Shown one piece after another: positions 1 through 7,838 of a stretch of DNA of 64,000 nt. Within the stretch, counting starts at the first letter, position 1. Each line of letters opens with the position of its first letter. The DNA is from Geobacillus jurassicus NBRC 107829. GTDB taxonomy: Bacteria; Bacillota; Bacilli; Bacillales; Anoxybacillaceae. Location: the NCBI RefSeq assembly GCF_001544315.1, contig NZ_BCQG01000006.1, positions 20,573 to 84,572 on the forward strand. Reading direction: 5' to 3'. The position numbers were made by a program, and so were the translations under genes. Below the pieces are notes generated by a model. It worked only from the letters and a program-made list of their open reading frames with translations, was not told where the DNA came from and searched no databases.

Positions 1-1
1 C

Positions 2-328
2 AACAACATCATTTCCGATGTGTACGCAGCCAACGGAGAGGCGGTCTTTTCCGGACAAGAAATCATTAAGGCGTTCGGCATTTGGGAGGAAAATGCCGAA
101 GTGCGCATTCCGATCATTTACAATTACGCCGACATCCCGACGTTGGCTCAACAGTTTTCGACATATATTCATGGCGATGCGGGCGCCGTGTTGATCCACA
201 ACCACGGTATTACCGTCTGGGGACGAACGGCGTTTGAAGCGAAAAAACATTTGGAAGCGTGGGAGTTTTTGTTCCGCTGGCAGGTGAAGCGGCTGCTGCT
301 GCAACGGGCCGGCCTGCCGGTTGGCTAA
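2..328 (+). CDS. mtnB: Methylthioribulose-1-phosphate dehydratase, C-terminal part (cut by window start)
   Basis: The frame is open from base 2 and ends at TAA 326-328, so this is the 3' portion of a gene starting upstream. The class II aldolase-like fold is recognised by the GDAGAVLIHNHGITVWG segment, whose HNH supplies metal-binding histidines, and by the closing AKKHLEAWEFLFRW helix typical of MtnB. MtnB dehydrates 5-methylthioribulose-1-phosphate in the cytoplasmic methionine salvage pathway. The next gene, 29 bases downstream on the same strand, is mtnD of the same pathway, which strongly supports the call. Promoter and any SAM riboswitch would lie outside the window. Confidence 0.93.
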   Translation, partial: NNIISDVYAANGEAVFSGQEIIKAFGIWEENAEVRIPIIYNYADIPTLAQQFSTYIHGDAGAVLIHNHGITVWGRTAFEAKKHLEAWEFLFRWQVKRLLLQRAGLPVG

Positions 329-357
329 TATACATCTTTTAGAAGGGGGATTTTGAC

Positions 358-900
358 ATGGCCGTCATCAAAGTGAGAAAAACAGGTGAAGTGATTACAG
401 GAGAGGAGAATGTGCGCGCCTTTTTAAACAGCCAAGGCGTCTTGTACGAGCATTGGGACATTGCCAAACTGCCGGAGCATTTGCGTGACAAATACGTACT
501 CACGGATGAAGAAAAAAATGAAATTTTAGCGGCGTTCAAAGATGAAATTGAAGATTTGGCGGCGCGCCGCGGCTACAAAACGTGGGATATCGTCGCTCTG
601 TCCGACGCGACGCCGAACTTGGATGAACTGCTGAAAAAATTTGAACAAGTGCACATCCATACGGAAGACGAAGTGCGCGCCATTACGGCCGGCCATGGCA
701 TTTTCATCATCAAAGGCGACAAAGAGACCGGCTATTTTGACGTCGAGCTGGAAGCCGGCGATGTCATTTCCGTGCCGGAAGGGAATCCGCACTATTTTAC
801 GCTCATGGACGACCGCCAAGTCGTAGCCGTCCGCCTGTTCATCGACCCGTCCGGCTGGGTCGCCCATCCGTATGAAGAAAAAGAGGAAGCCGTCCAATAA
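358..900 (+). CDS. mtnD: Acireductone dioxygenase (ARD)
   Basis: A 180-residue cupin enzyme that oxidises the acireductone intermediate of methionine salvage to the 2-keto precursor of methionine plus formate. The reaction depends on the bound metal: Fe gives the on-pathway reaction, Ni an off-pathway one. The metal-binding set is visible as HIHTEDE (His99, His101, Glu105) and His145 in EGNPHYF. Length and order match the family. A good ribosome binding site (AGAAGGGGG) lies about 8 bases before the ATG. It is the last gene of the mtn operon here and is followed at once by a terminator hairpin. Confidence 0.96.
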   Translation: MAVIKVRKTGEVITGEENVRAFLNSQGVLYEHWDIAKLPEHLRDKYVLTDEEKNEILAAFKDEIEDLAARRGYKTWDIVALSDATPNLDELLKKFEQVHIHTEDEVRAITAGHGIFIIKGDKETGYFDVELEAGDVISVPEGNPHYFTLMDDRQVVAVRLFIDPSGWVAHPYEEKEEAVQ

Positions 901-905
901 CAAGA

Positions 906-940
906 ACGCCCCGCTGCCATATACAGGCGGCGGGGTGTTT
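906..940. terminator. Bidirectional rho-independent terminator between mtnD and the ZIP gene
   Basis: CGCCCCGCTGCC pairs with GGCGGCGGGGTG across a short AT-rich loop. T-runs follow on the + side and A-rich sequence precedes, so it can serve both convergent genes. Confidence 0.8.
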
Positions 941-943
941 CCA

Positions 944-1678
944 TTAAAACGATTGTGTTAAAAAAATCATAAACAAAATCCCAACGATGAATGCATATGT
1001 CGATGTCCGTTCATTTCCGTCGCCGTGGCTTTCCGGAATGAGCTCTTTGTAAATGATAAACAGCATCGCCCCGGCGGCGAATGCTAATCCGTATGGAACT
1101 AAACCGCGAAAGAGGGAGGTTAAATAAAAACCGAGAAGGGATGTGACGATTTCCACCGCTCCAGTCAAGGTGGCGATGAAAAACGCTTGGAAGCGGCCAA
1201 TTTGTTGATTGACTAAAAACAAGGCGACTAAAAATCCTTCCGGCGCATTTTGCAAACCGATGGCCAAGGCGATCAAATTGCCGATTTGCGAAGCGCTGTC
1301 CGAGGCGTAGCTTACCCCGACCGACAGCCCTTCAGGCAAATTGTGCAAGGCGATGGCGGCAATGATGAGCATCGCTTTTTCATCAAATTGCAAGCCGCTT
1401 TTCGTATGCTCCAAGTCGATATGGGGAACGGTCATCTCAAGCAGCGTTAACACGAGCACCCCCGCCGCCAGCCCGATTACAAGCGCCCAAAAGCCACCGG
1501 ACCGCAGCGCTTCGGGGATGAGGCTTTCCATCGAGGCGGCCATCATAATGCCGGCGGAAAATGCCAGCAGCACGTCCCGCCATTGGTGGGTGAGCGATTT
1601 AGCCATAAACAAAATCGGCACGGCGCCAAGCCCGGTTGATAGTGCAGACAACACGCTGCCGATCAACACCTCACTCAT
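944..1678 (-). CDS. ZIP-family divalent metal transporter
   Basis: A 244-residue integral membrane protein with about eight hydrophobic segments. The two ZIP signature helices are present: HNLPEG (residues 112-117) in TM4 and NAPEG (144-148) in TM5, which form the binuclear metal site in this family. It probably imports zinc, iron or manganese; the sequence alone does not choose. The region between TM3 and TM4 (about 85-100) holds His and acidic residues but no long His-rich loop. The AGGGGGG-type ribosome binding site sits just before the start. It converges on mtnD and has no obvious operon partner. Confidence 0.88.
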   Translation of the reverse strand: MSEVLIGSVLSALSTGLGAVPILFMAKSLTHQWRDVLLAFSAGIMMAASMESLIPEALRSGGFWALVIGLAAGVLVLTLLEMTVPHIDLEHTKSGLQFDEKAMLIIAAIALHNLPEGLSVGVSYASDSASQIGNLIALAIGLQNAPEGFLVALFLVNQQIGRFQAFFIATLTGAVEIVTSLLGFYLTSLFRGLVPYGLAFAAGAMLFIIYKELIPESHGDGNERTSTYAFIVGILFMIFLTQSF

Positions 1679-1825
1679 CGAATTCCCCCCTTACGATCTT
1701 TTATTTTTTCATATGATTGTTTTGGGCAAATGTGACAATCGCCCAAGCGCCAGCTGTATAATAAATTATGATAGCGAAACAGAAAGACATTGGCGAGAAA
1801 AATAAGCAGCGGCCAACTAAAACGG

Positions 1826-1855
1826 TTGCCTGTCCGTTCCCCGCTCAAGTATAAT
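1826..1855 (+). promoter_or_regulatory. Sigma-A promoter of the MarR gene
   Basis: TTGCCT (1826-1831), 18-base spacer, TATAAT (1850-1855), ending about 40 bases before the ATG at 1897. A second TATAAT occurs at 1757-1762 without a convincing -35. Confidence 0.6.
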
Positions 1856-1896
1856 GCAAGTAAGAAACGGTCAAAAATGGAAAAGGGTTGGATGTC

Positions 1897-2358
1897 ATGG
1901 AACAAAAAAAGCAGGAACTCGCCCAATCGTTGAAATTATTTATTGTCTTGTCGCGGGCGTATCGCGCCGTCAGCGATCAAGTGAACAAATCGATTCACTC
2001 GTTCGGAGTCAACCCGACCGAATTTGCGGTGTTAGAATTGTTATACCATAAAGGTGATCAGCCGCTCCAGCAAATCGGGGAAAAAATTTTGCTCGCCAGC
2101 GGAAGCATCACCTATGTCATCGACAAGCTTGAAAGCAAGGGGCTGATCATCCGCCGCGCCTGTGAAAAAGACCGGCGCGTCACGTACGCCTCAATCACCG
2201 ATGAAGGGCGGCAATTTATTGAACGCGTCTTCCCTGAACACGCAGAAAAAATTCACGAAACGGTTTCGGCGCTGACGGTGGAAGAAAAAGAACAGGCGAT
2301 CGCCTTGCTGAAAAAATTGGGGTATGGAGCGAAACATGCCTGTAACAACGGAGACTGA
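1897..2358 (+). CDS. MarR-family transcriptional regulator
   Basis: 153 residues with a central winged helix-turn-helix. The recognition region reads GEKILLASGSITYVIDKLESKGLI, followed by the wing ACEKDRRVTYASITDEG with the family DRR signature. It resembles the MhqR/YkvE branch, regulators of electrophile and quinone stress genes, but the ligand cannot be read from sequence. An in-frame TTG at 1888 would add three residues; the ATG at 1897 is preferred because AAAGGG lies nine bases before it. The gene is transcribed away from the ZIP gene. The stop codon lies inside the following hairpin. Confidence 0.88.
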   Translation: MEQKKQELAQSLKLFIVLSRAYRAVSDQVNKSIHSFGVNPTEFAVLELLYHKGDQPLQQIGEKILLASGSITYVIDKLESKGLIIRRACEKDRRVTYASITDEGRQFIERVFPEHAEKIHETVSALTVEEKEQAIALLKKLGYGAKHACNNGD

Positions 2359-2376
2359 CGATTAGTCAGTCTCTTA
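2351..2376 (+). terminator. Terminator-like hairpin at the end of the MarR gene
   Basis: GAGACTGAC (2351-2359) pairs perfectly with GTCAGTCTC (2365-2373), loop GATTA, then TTAATTTT. It overlaps the MarR stop codon. It could alternatively be a MarR operator for the gene that follows. Confidence 0.6.
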
Positions 2377-2438
2377 ATTTTGGCCGCATTTGGATACGTT
2401 ATAAAAGAACACAATACCGTAAAGAAGGAGAGATCGCT

Positions 2439-3008
2439 ATGATGATCCCTGTCGGGGTGTCCAACCGCCACATTCATTTATCGAAAGAACATATGGCCGT
2501 GCTGTTCGGCGAAGGTGCCGAGCTGGCGGTGCTCAAGCCGCTGTCACAGCCCGGGCAGTTTGCCGCCAAGGAAACGGTGACGGTCGAAGGACCGAAAGGG
2601 AAAATTGAAAACGTCCGCGTCCTCGGCCCGGTCCGTTCGCTTACTCAGCTTGAGATTTCGAAAACCGACAGCTTCAAGCTCGGCGTCGCGCCGCCTGTCC
2701 GCTTATCCGGCGACATTGACGGGACGCCGGGCATCACCATCCATGGGCCGAAGGGGACGGTGACCGTGGACAAAGGGGTGATCATTGCCAAGCGGCACAT
2801 TCATATGACGCCAAAAGATGCCGAGACGTTCGGCGTCCGCGATAAACAGGTGGTGAAAGTGAAAACGAAAGGGGAACGGGCGCTCATTTTCGATGAAGTC
2901 ATTGTCCGCGTCAGCGAAGATTTTGCGTTAGATATGCACATTGACACGGATGAAGCGAACGCGGCTGGCTTGAAAACCGGCGATTATGTCGAACTGCTTC
3001 CGTCGTGA
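2439..3008 (+). CDS. pduL: Phosphate propanoyltransferase-type phosphotransacylase (PduL family)
   Basis: 189 residues matching the PduL duplicated barrel. The two zinc-binding histidine clusters are visible as SNRHIHLS near residue 9 and AKRHIHMTP in the second half. The enzyme exchanges CoA and phosphate on short acyl groups (acetyl- or propanoyl-CoA to acyl phosphate). The first residues go straight into the barrel, without the amphipathic N-terminal extension that targets PduL to microcompartments, and no shell genes are nearby. It is therefore probably a soluble housekeeping transacylase. A strong AAGGAGAG site sits seven bases before the start. Confidence 0.9.
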   Translation: MMIPVGVSNRHIHLSKEHMAVLFGEGAELAVLKPLSQPGQFAAKETVTVEGPKGKIENVRVLGPVRSLTQLEISKTDSFKLGVAPPVRLSGDIDGTPGITIHGPKGTVTVDKGVIIAKRHIHMTPKDAETFGVRDKQVVKVKTKGERALIFDEVIVRVSEDFALDMHIDTDEANAAGLKTGDYVELLPS

Positions 3009-3034
3009 AGTCATCCGCAGCAATGGGAGACAAT

Positions 3035-3063
3035 GCGCCCTCTCGTTCGTCCCGAGAGGGCGC
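3035..3063. terminator. Terminator hairpin between convergent genes
   Basis: GCGCCCTCTCG (3035-3045) pairs perfectly with CGAGAGGGCGC (3053-3063). The T-tract is weak on both sides. Confidence 0.65.
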
Positions 3064-3069
3064 TTCCCG

Positions 3070-3618
3070 TTAACGCGGTCGTTTCTTGGATGGCTCTAGT
3101 GTGCCGACAAGATGAAACGGTGCATCGCGCCGAATGGCGTCCATGACGCCGCCGCTGATTTCTTGATGGGTGAGCCAGCGCGAACTACGTTCTTCCACAA
3201 CAAAGCCGAGCTGAACTTGCCGGTACAGGCAAGCGGCAGGCAAACAGAGTTTCTGTTTCATCTCGGTTGGATCGGCGCGGCTGCCAAGCACGTGAAACAG
3301 CCGCCAAGGGCCGGGATGTCCGCTATTTTTTTCGATGACAGTGGGCAACGCCTGCTTTCCATCCGTATGCACCCACGCGATGATCAGATCAAATGTTCCA
3401 TTTTTTCTGATCGTTTGGCAAATCAAAGAACATAGCGTTTTTTGATCGCGATAATCGACAAGAAGCGGGGTGATGGATGCCATCTGTCCAGTGCGGTCGA
3501 TGAGCTGCTTCATCCGTGCGCGGCGGCGGGCGATGACGGACACATGATATCCTTCCCGCACAAGCCAAAGCGACACATCAGCCAACATGCCTGTCCCACC
3601 GATGACGAGTGCGTGCAT
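3070..3618 (-). CDS. Small NAD(P)-binding SDR-like protein
   Basis: 182 residues beginning with a Rossmann dinucleotide-binding motif, GGTGMLAD at residues 7-14, and a basic patch (ARRRARM) after the second strand that suggests NADP preference. There is no clear YxxxK catalytic pair, so it may be an atypical or non-catalytic short-chain dehydrogenase relative. It starts 18 bases after the S9 peptidase stop, with AAAGGAG before the ATG, so the two are probably co-transcribed. Function unknown. Confidence 0.7.
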   Translation of the reverse strand: MHALVIGGTGMLADVSLWLVREGYHVSVIARRRARMKQLIDRTGQMASITPLLVDYRDQKTLCSLICQTIRKNGTFDLIIAWVHTDGKQALPTVIEKNSGHPGPWRLFHVLGSRADPTEMKQKLCLPAACLYRQVQLGFVVEERSSRWLTHQEISGGVMDAIRRDAPFHLVGTLEPSKKRPR

Positions 3619-3636
3619 GGTGTTTCTCCTTTCGGA

Positions 3637-5658
3637 TTAATGCGATGCTCCTTTCAAATAGCGGTCAAACCAGTCGACGATATGGCGAAGACGCTCAAGC
3701 CGAAGAGCAGGGTTGCCGGTGCGCGACAAGTCGTGGTTGGCGTCCGGAAAGCGGACGAGTTTCGTGTTCCGTCCGAGCCGCTTTAAAGCGACAAACAGCT
3801 GTTCCGCCTGCTCAATCGGGCAGCGGTAATCGTGCTCGCTGTGCAAGATTAAGAGCGGTGTGCGCATGTTTTGGACGTATTTGAGCGGCGAATGATGCCA
3901 AAGCCGTTCAGCGTCTTCCCAGACGTCGCAGCCGATTTCCCATTTCGTGAAAAAGTAGCCGATGTCACTCACTCCGGCGAAGCTGAGCCAGTTGGAAATG
4001 GAGCGTTGGGTGACAGCCGCCTTGAAGCGGTCCGTATGCCCGACGATCCAGTTCGTCATAAATCCGCCGTAGCTGCCGCCAGTGACGCCAAGCCGCTCTT
4101 TGTCAATAAAATCGAACCGGTTGAGCGCGGCATTGACGCCAGCCATAATGTCTTCATAATCCATCCCGCCGTAATCGCCGCGCACGGCATTGACGAACCG
4201 CTGGCCATATCCATGGCTGCCGCGCGGATTCGTAAACAGCACGGCATAGCCGCGCGAGGCAAGCAGCTGCAATTCATGGAAAAATGTAAACCCGTACATC
4301 GCATGCGGACCGCCGTGAATTTCGACGACAAGCGGCGCCTTTTCCCCTTCGCCAAGCTCGGGCGGTTTCATGATCCAACCTTGAATCTCCCAACCATCCG
4401 TTGATTGATACGTAAACGGTTTGGCGTCAGCGAACACAGCTTCGTTTTCGAGCGCTTCATTGGCACGCGTAAGCCGTGTTTTCGTTCCATCTGCAAGCGA
4501 GACCGCATATAAATCGCCAACGGACGTAGGCGAGCTGATGGCGGCGACAGCTTGTCGTCCATTCGGATGGACGGTGAATCCGTATAGATGGAAATCACCT
4601 TCGACCACTGGGACGGCTGGGCCGTCAAGTGGGACGAAATACACGTTGACGCGTCCACGCTCCGAGGCGGTGACATACAAGCCGCTCCCGTCGCCCGCCC
4701 AAATCAGGCCCGGGCCTTTCGCATCAGCATGCATGTCGCCGACCATGGCATCGCCAAGATGGACGTCCCAATCGGCGGTCAGCACCCGCTTCGTTCCGCG
4801 CTCCGGCTCAAAAACGTACAGACGGTGAAGGGTTGCACCAAGATAGGCGAAGTCATGGCCGACGGCGGCAAGCTTCGTTCCGTCCGGCGACCAGGCGAGC
4901 GAGGCGAAGGTGCCGCATCCGTCCGTCAAATTCGTTTCCGCCTTCGACTCGAGATCAAGCAACACAATGTCGCGGGTAAAGGTTGTGTCCGGATCCTCGT
5001 TTCGGTTGGCGACAAAGGCAAGCGTCCGTCCATCGAGCGACATCGCAAACGAACCGATTTCCTCCTCGCGGCCCGTCAACGCTTCGATTTTTCCCGACAG
5101 CGCATCGATGCGCGCGAGCACCGCCCGTTTGCCGTCCAGAAAGCCGGAGGCGTCCGACTTGTAATACAGCCGCTCCACAACGCGCGGTTTCAGGTCGGCT
5201 CGCTTCACTTCTGCTTTTTCCGGCTCTTCGCGGTCTTCAATCGTTTCATCATCGCCAAGCGTCGTTAGGGCGACGAGAAACGATCCGTCCGGCGACCAAA
5301 CGTAATCGCGCACGCCGTTTTTGAAAAACGTCAGCTGGCGCGCTTCGCCCCCATTGGCAGGCAACAGCCAAAGCTGCGTGCGCCCAGAGCGGTCGGACAA
5401 AAAGGCGATCGTTTCGCCGTTCGGGGAAAAGCGCGGCTTCGTGTCGCGCCAGCGCCCGAACGTCCATGGACGGATGGCGCCGTCTTCCGTCCACATATAT
5501 AGATGGGAACGGTATTGTTTTTCCTCGTCGATCGATTTTTCCACAAACACGACGCGTGTTCCGTCCGGGGCGTAGTGCGGGTCGCGCACCGAGCGGAGGC
5601 GAAGCAAATCTTCCGCCGTCATGCCGCGGCGTTTCGTCGGGTGTTCGTTGTTGTTCAT
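3637..5658 (-). CDS. yuxL: S9-family prolyl oligopeptidase-like (acylaminoacyl) peptidase
   Basis: A 673-residue serine peptidase. The N-terminal half is a WD/TolB-like beta-propeller with repeated SPDG motifs (WSPDG, RFSPNG), which gates access to the active site in this family. The C-terminal alpha/beta hydrolase carries the oxyanion-region HGGPHAMYG, the nucleophile GGSYGG (Ser about 529), the acid in HSEHDYRCP and the His in DANHDLSRTG. It likely removes acylated N-terminal residues or cleaves short peptides in the cytoplasm; no signal peptide is visible. It heads a two-gene operon with the SDR-like gene. The YuxL comparison is from memory. Confidence 0.88.
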   Translation of the reverse strand: MNNNEHPTKRRGMTAEDLLRLRSVRDPHYAPDGTRVVFVEKSIDEEKQYRSHLYMWTEDGAIRPWTFGRWRDTKPRFSPNGETIAFLSDRSGRTQLWLLPANGGEARQLTFFKNGVRDYVWSPDGSFLVALTTLGDDETIEDREEPEKAEVKRADLKPRVVERLYYKSDASGFLDGKRAVLARIDALSGKIEALTGREEEIGSFAMSLDGRTLAFVANRNEDPDTTFTRDIVLLDLESKAETNLTDGCGTFASLAWSPDGTKLAAVGHDFAYLGATLHRLYVFEPERGTKRVLTADWDVHLGDAMVGDMHADAKGPGLIWAGDGSGLYVTASERGRVNVYFVPLDGPAVPVVEGDFHLYGFTVHPNGRQAVAAISSPTSVGDLYAVSLADGTKTRLTRANEALENEAVFADAKPFTYQSTDGWEIQGWIMKPPELGEGEKAPLVVEIHGGPHAMYGFTFFHELQLLASRGYAVLFTNPRGSHGYGQRFVNAVRGDYGGMDYEDIMAGVNAALNRFDFIDKERLGVTGGSYGGFMTNWIVGHTDRFKAAVTQRSISNWLSFAGVSDIGYFFTKWEIGCDVWEDAERLWHHSPLKYVQNMRTPLLILHSEHDYRCPIEQAEQLFVALKRLGRNTKLVRFPDANHDLSRTGNPALRLERLRHIVDWFDRYLKGASH

Positions 5659-5741
5659 CAGTGGGCCCCCTCTTTCTTTTAAGTAAAATGGAACTACATT
5701 GTATATTTCGTCTTACGAAAGAAAAGATCCTGCCCCAAAAC

Positions 5742-5780
5742 AGAAAAAAACGAACGCCCAAACGATAGGCGTCCGTTTTT
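5742..5780 (-). terminator. Terminator of the lysine permease gene
   Basis: On the minus strand AACGGACGCC pairs with GGCGTTCGTT (one mismatch), followed by a run of T. Confidence 0.75.
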
Positions 5781-5783
5781 TAG

Positions 5784-7208
5784 CTATGCCGACAGTTTTT
5801 GTTTTTCATTTGCCTGCTGCGCCGCTTTTTTCACCTGCGGGTAGAAGATCACGCCGCTTGCCAGCAAGGCAACGCCGAGCAGGAACGTTTTCATATCCGC
5901 CGTCCCGGCAATGACGACCCAGACGGAATAGATGGTCGCCAGCGCGGCGATGATGCCGTCCGCGAGCCGCCCGCGCCCTGCCGCATACGTCTCTCCCGTC
6001 AGCGCCAGCTTCAGCTGAAAGACGGAAGCGATCAAATACGGGACAAGGTAGGCGAGCGTGGCAATGTAAATGACGAAGTCAAACGCCGCGGCCATGGAGT
6101 TGGAAATGGTCGAGAAAATGAACAATTGCGCCAAGGCGTTCGACAACGTGAGCGAGAAGCTCGGCACGCGTTTTTTGTTTTCCTTCAAAAAGGCCGGCAG
6201 AAACAGCCCTTGTTTGGCTGCCTGGTACGGCACTTCCGCGCTCAACAAAATCCAGCCGAGCGTTGAGCCGAGCAGGCTGATGAGTCCGAGAGCAGCGAGC
6301 ACATAGCCGCCCGCCGGGCCGACGATAGCGACAATCGCGTCCACAAGCGGTTTTTCCGATTGAATCAGTTCGCGTTGCGGCAAGACGCCCATGACTAAAA
6401 AGCTGATGCCGATGTAAATGGCTAAGGCGATGAGCAGGCCGGCGATCGTCGCCCGTTTTACGTCCGCTTGTTTGCGCGCGCGGGAAGCGAACACCATCGC
6501 CGATTCGACTCCGACAAACGCCCATAGCGTTGACAAGGCGGCGTTGTTGAGTTGCCCAAGCAAACCGATCGGCTGCCCGTCCCCATCATAGCGTGGGGCA
6601 TCGAGCGGGCCGATGACGGCTTTGTCAAACGCAAACAGTGCGATGACGATAAACAAGAAAAAGCCAAGCACTTTGGCTGCAGTAGCAACAAAATTCAGCT
6701 TTCCTGCGTCTTCCACACCGCGCAAAATGATGATATGCATCCCCCACAGGAGTGCCGTGCAGACGAGAAACGTAAGCAAATTCCCGAGTTTCAAGGCGAA
6801 CGAGTCGATCTCAAGCACTGTTTTCTCGCTTGTCAACACCGGGAAAAATGTCGACAAATAGCTGGCAAATGTTGTGATAATGGCGACGTTGCCGGCGAAG
6901 TTGCCGACCCAATAGCCCCATGACGACATAAAGCCAGATAAAATAGATAAGTTGGAGCCTTTCGGGAACAGCTCTTTCGCATAAATTTGCGGCCCGCCGC
7001 TTAAGTTTGGCTTGCGGATCGCTAGGTTGCCGAACACAAGCGCCGTCATCAAGACGCCAGCCCCGGTCAACAGCCAGGCGAGCATGACGCCGAGCGGGCT
7101 TGCTGCCTCCACCAACGAGCGCGGCAGCATAAAGATGCCGGATCCAACCATATTCCCAACGACGAGCGCCGTTAATACCCAAATTCCAAGTTTCCGGTGA
7201 TTCTCCAA
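5784..7208 (-). CDS. yvsH: APC-superfamily amino acid permease, probable lysine transporter (YvsH type)
   Basis: 474 residues with about twelve membrane segments and the APC opening GNMVGSGIFMLP. Start choice: the frame stays open for another 67 codons upstream, but those cover a folded riboswitch. AAGGAAGGAG precedes a TTG at 7208-7206 that begins LENHRKLG, so that TTG is taken as the start. A complete L-box lysine riboswitch with a terminator lies upstream, so lysine should shut the gene off. This makes lysine (or a lysine/diamine exchange) the likely substrate. In B. subtilis the L-box controls lysC and yvsH. Antiport versus uptake is not decided by the sequence. Confidence 0.85.
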   Translation of the reverse strand: MENHRKLGIWVLTALVVGNMVGSGIFMLPRSLVEAASPLGVMLAWLLTGAGVLMTALVFGNLAIRKPNLSGGPQIYAKELFPKGSNLSILSGFMSSWGYWVGNFAGNVAIITTFASYLSTFFPVLTSEKTVLEIDSFALKLGNLLTFLVCTALLWGMHIIILRGVEDAGKLNFVATAAKVLGFFLFIVIALFAFDKAVIGPLDAPRYDGDGQPIGLLGQLNNAALSTLWAFVGVESAMVFASRARKQADVKRATIAGLLIALAIYIGISFLVMGVLPQRELIQSEKPLVDAIVAIVGPAGGYVLAALGLISLLGSTLGWILLSAEVPYQAAKQGLFLPAFLKENKKRVPSFSLTLSNALAQLFIFSTISNSMAAAFDFVIYIATLAYLVPYLIASVFQLKLALTGETYAAGRGRLADGIIAALATIYSVWVVIAGTADMKTFLLGVALLASGVIFYPQVKKAAQQANEKQKLSA

Positions 7209-7236
7209 GATGAAAACGCTCCTTCCTTGAATGTAA

Positions 7237-7475
7237 GAAAAAATAAAGAAGCACCCATGCCTCTTCAGCGGGTGCATCACACATTCGCATCCAACTGAAT
7301 GGCGATAGCGCTCCATCGCCTCAGCGATGGCAGTCCTGCGCCTATTCGACCGCAGGCCCAGCTTGCGCCGCCGGAGCGCGCCGCAAACTTCGGCGGTGAA
7401 CCCTTTCACGCTGCGTCACGGGCTGCTCCGAGCCTCGGCAGCGCTACTCTTCTTCACCGCAACCTCTATCCCATT
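7237..7475 (-). promoter_or_regulatory. L-box lysine riboswitch with transcription terminator
   Basis: Read on the minus strand, the leader carries the conserved L-box elements in order: GATAGAGGTTGCGG, GAAGAAGAGTAG, GTGAAAGGG and CGCCGAAG, with GC-rich paired arms between them and a closing CTGCCATCGC near 7315. After the aptamer comes an intrinsic terminator: GCACCC (7275-7270) pairs with GGGTGC (7256-7251), then TTCTTTATTTTTT. The start codon lies only about 30 bases beyond, so ligand binding is expected to switch transcription off. Aptamer edges are approximate. Confidence 0.93.
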
Positions 7476-7508
7476 GAAGTGGAGAGGGGATATGTTGTTG
7501 CCGACAAT

Positions 7509-7537
7509 ATCTTACTCGATTCGACAAAAAGCGTCAA
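7509..7537 (-). promoter_or_regulatory. Sigma-A promoter of the L-box/permease transcript
   Basis: On the minus strand TTGACG (7537-7532), 17-base spacer, TAAGAT (7514-7509), about 40 bases upstream of the aptamer. Together with the riboswitch it accounts for most of the 630-base gap between the permease and pepF; the remaining 300 bases show only AT-rich sequence. Confidence 0.75.
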
Positions 7538-7838
7538 TATCTTTTTGTTGGAAGGAATTTGACCAGTTCAAATTAATTGGGATTTTTAATGGATTTGATC
7601 TGAGACAATACGTGCAGTTTGGCAAAAATGTGCGATAAATGCCTCTCCTGCGTTTCACTGACTAACATATACGATCGTTGCTTCGTATTGATTTCATGAA
7701 ATAAAATGGAAATATATTTTGGAAGTTGGATAAAGAAGGATATTTTTTTATTATGACGAATATACAATTGGCAGGTCAAAGAAAGGAAAGGACTTCCGTC
7801 ATCCATGAAAACATCATATAGGAAAGAAGGGGAGGAAC

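Noticed and set aside
2351..2376. Palindrome as the MarR operator rather than a terminator
   Set aside because: Possible, but it overlaps the MarR stop and is followed by T-rich sequence, so terminator is the simpler call.
2439..3008. A microcompartment locus around pduL
   Set aside because: No shell or diol-dehydratase genes; pduL stands alone between terminators.
7209..7409. N-terminal extension of the lysine permease (67 codons)
   Set aside because: The sequence is a lysine riboswitch and terminator, so it is not translated; the TTG at 7208 is used instead.
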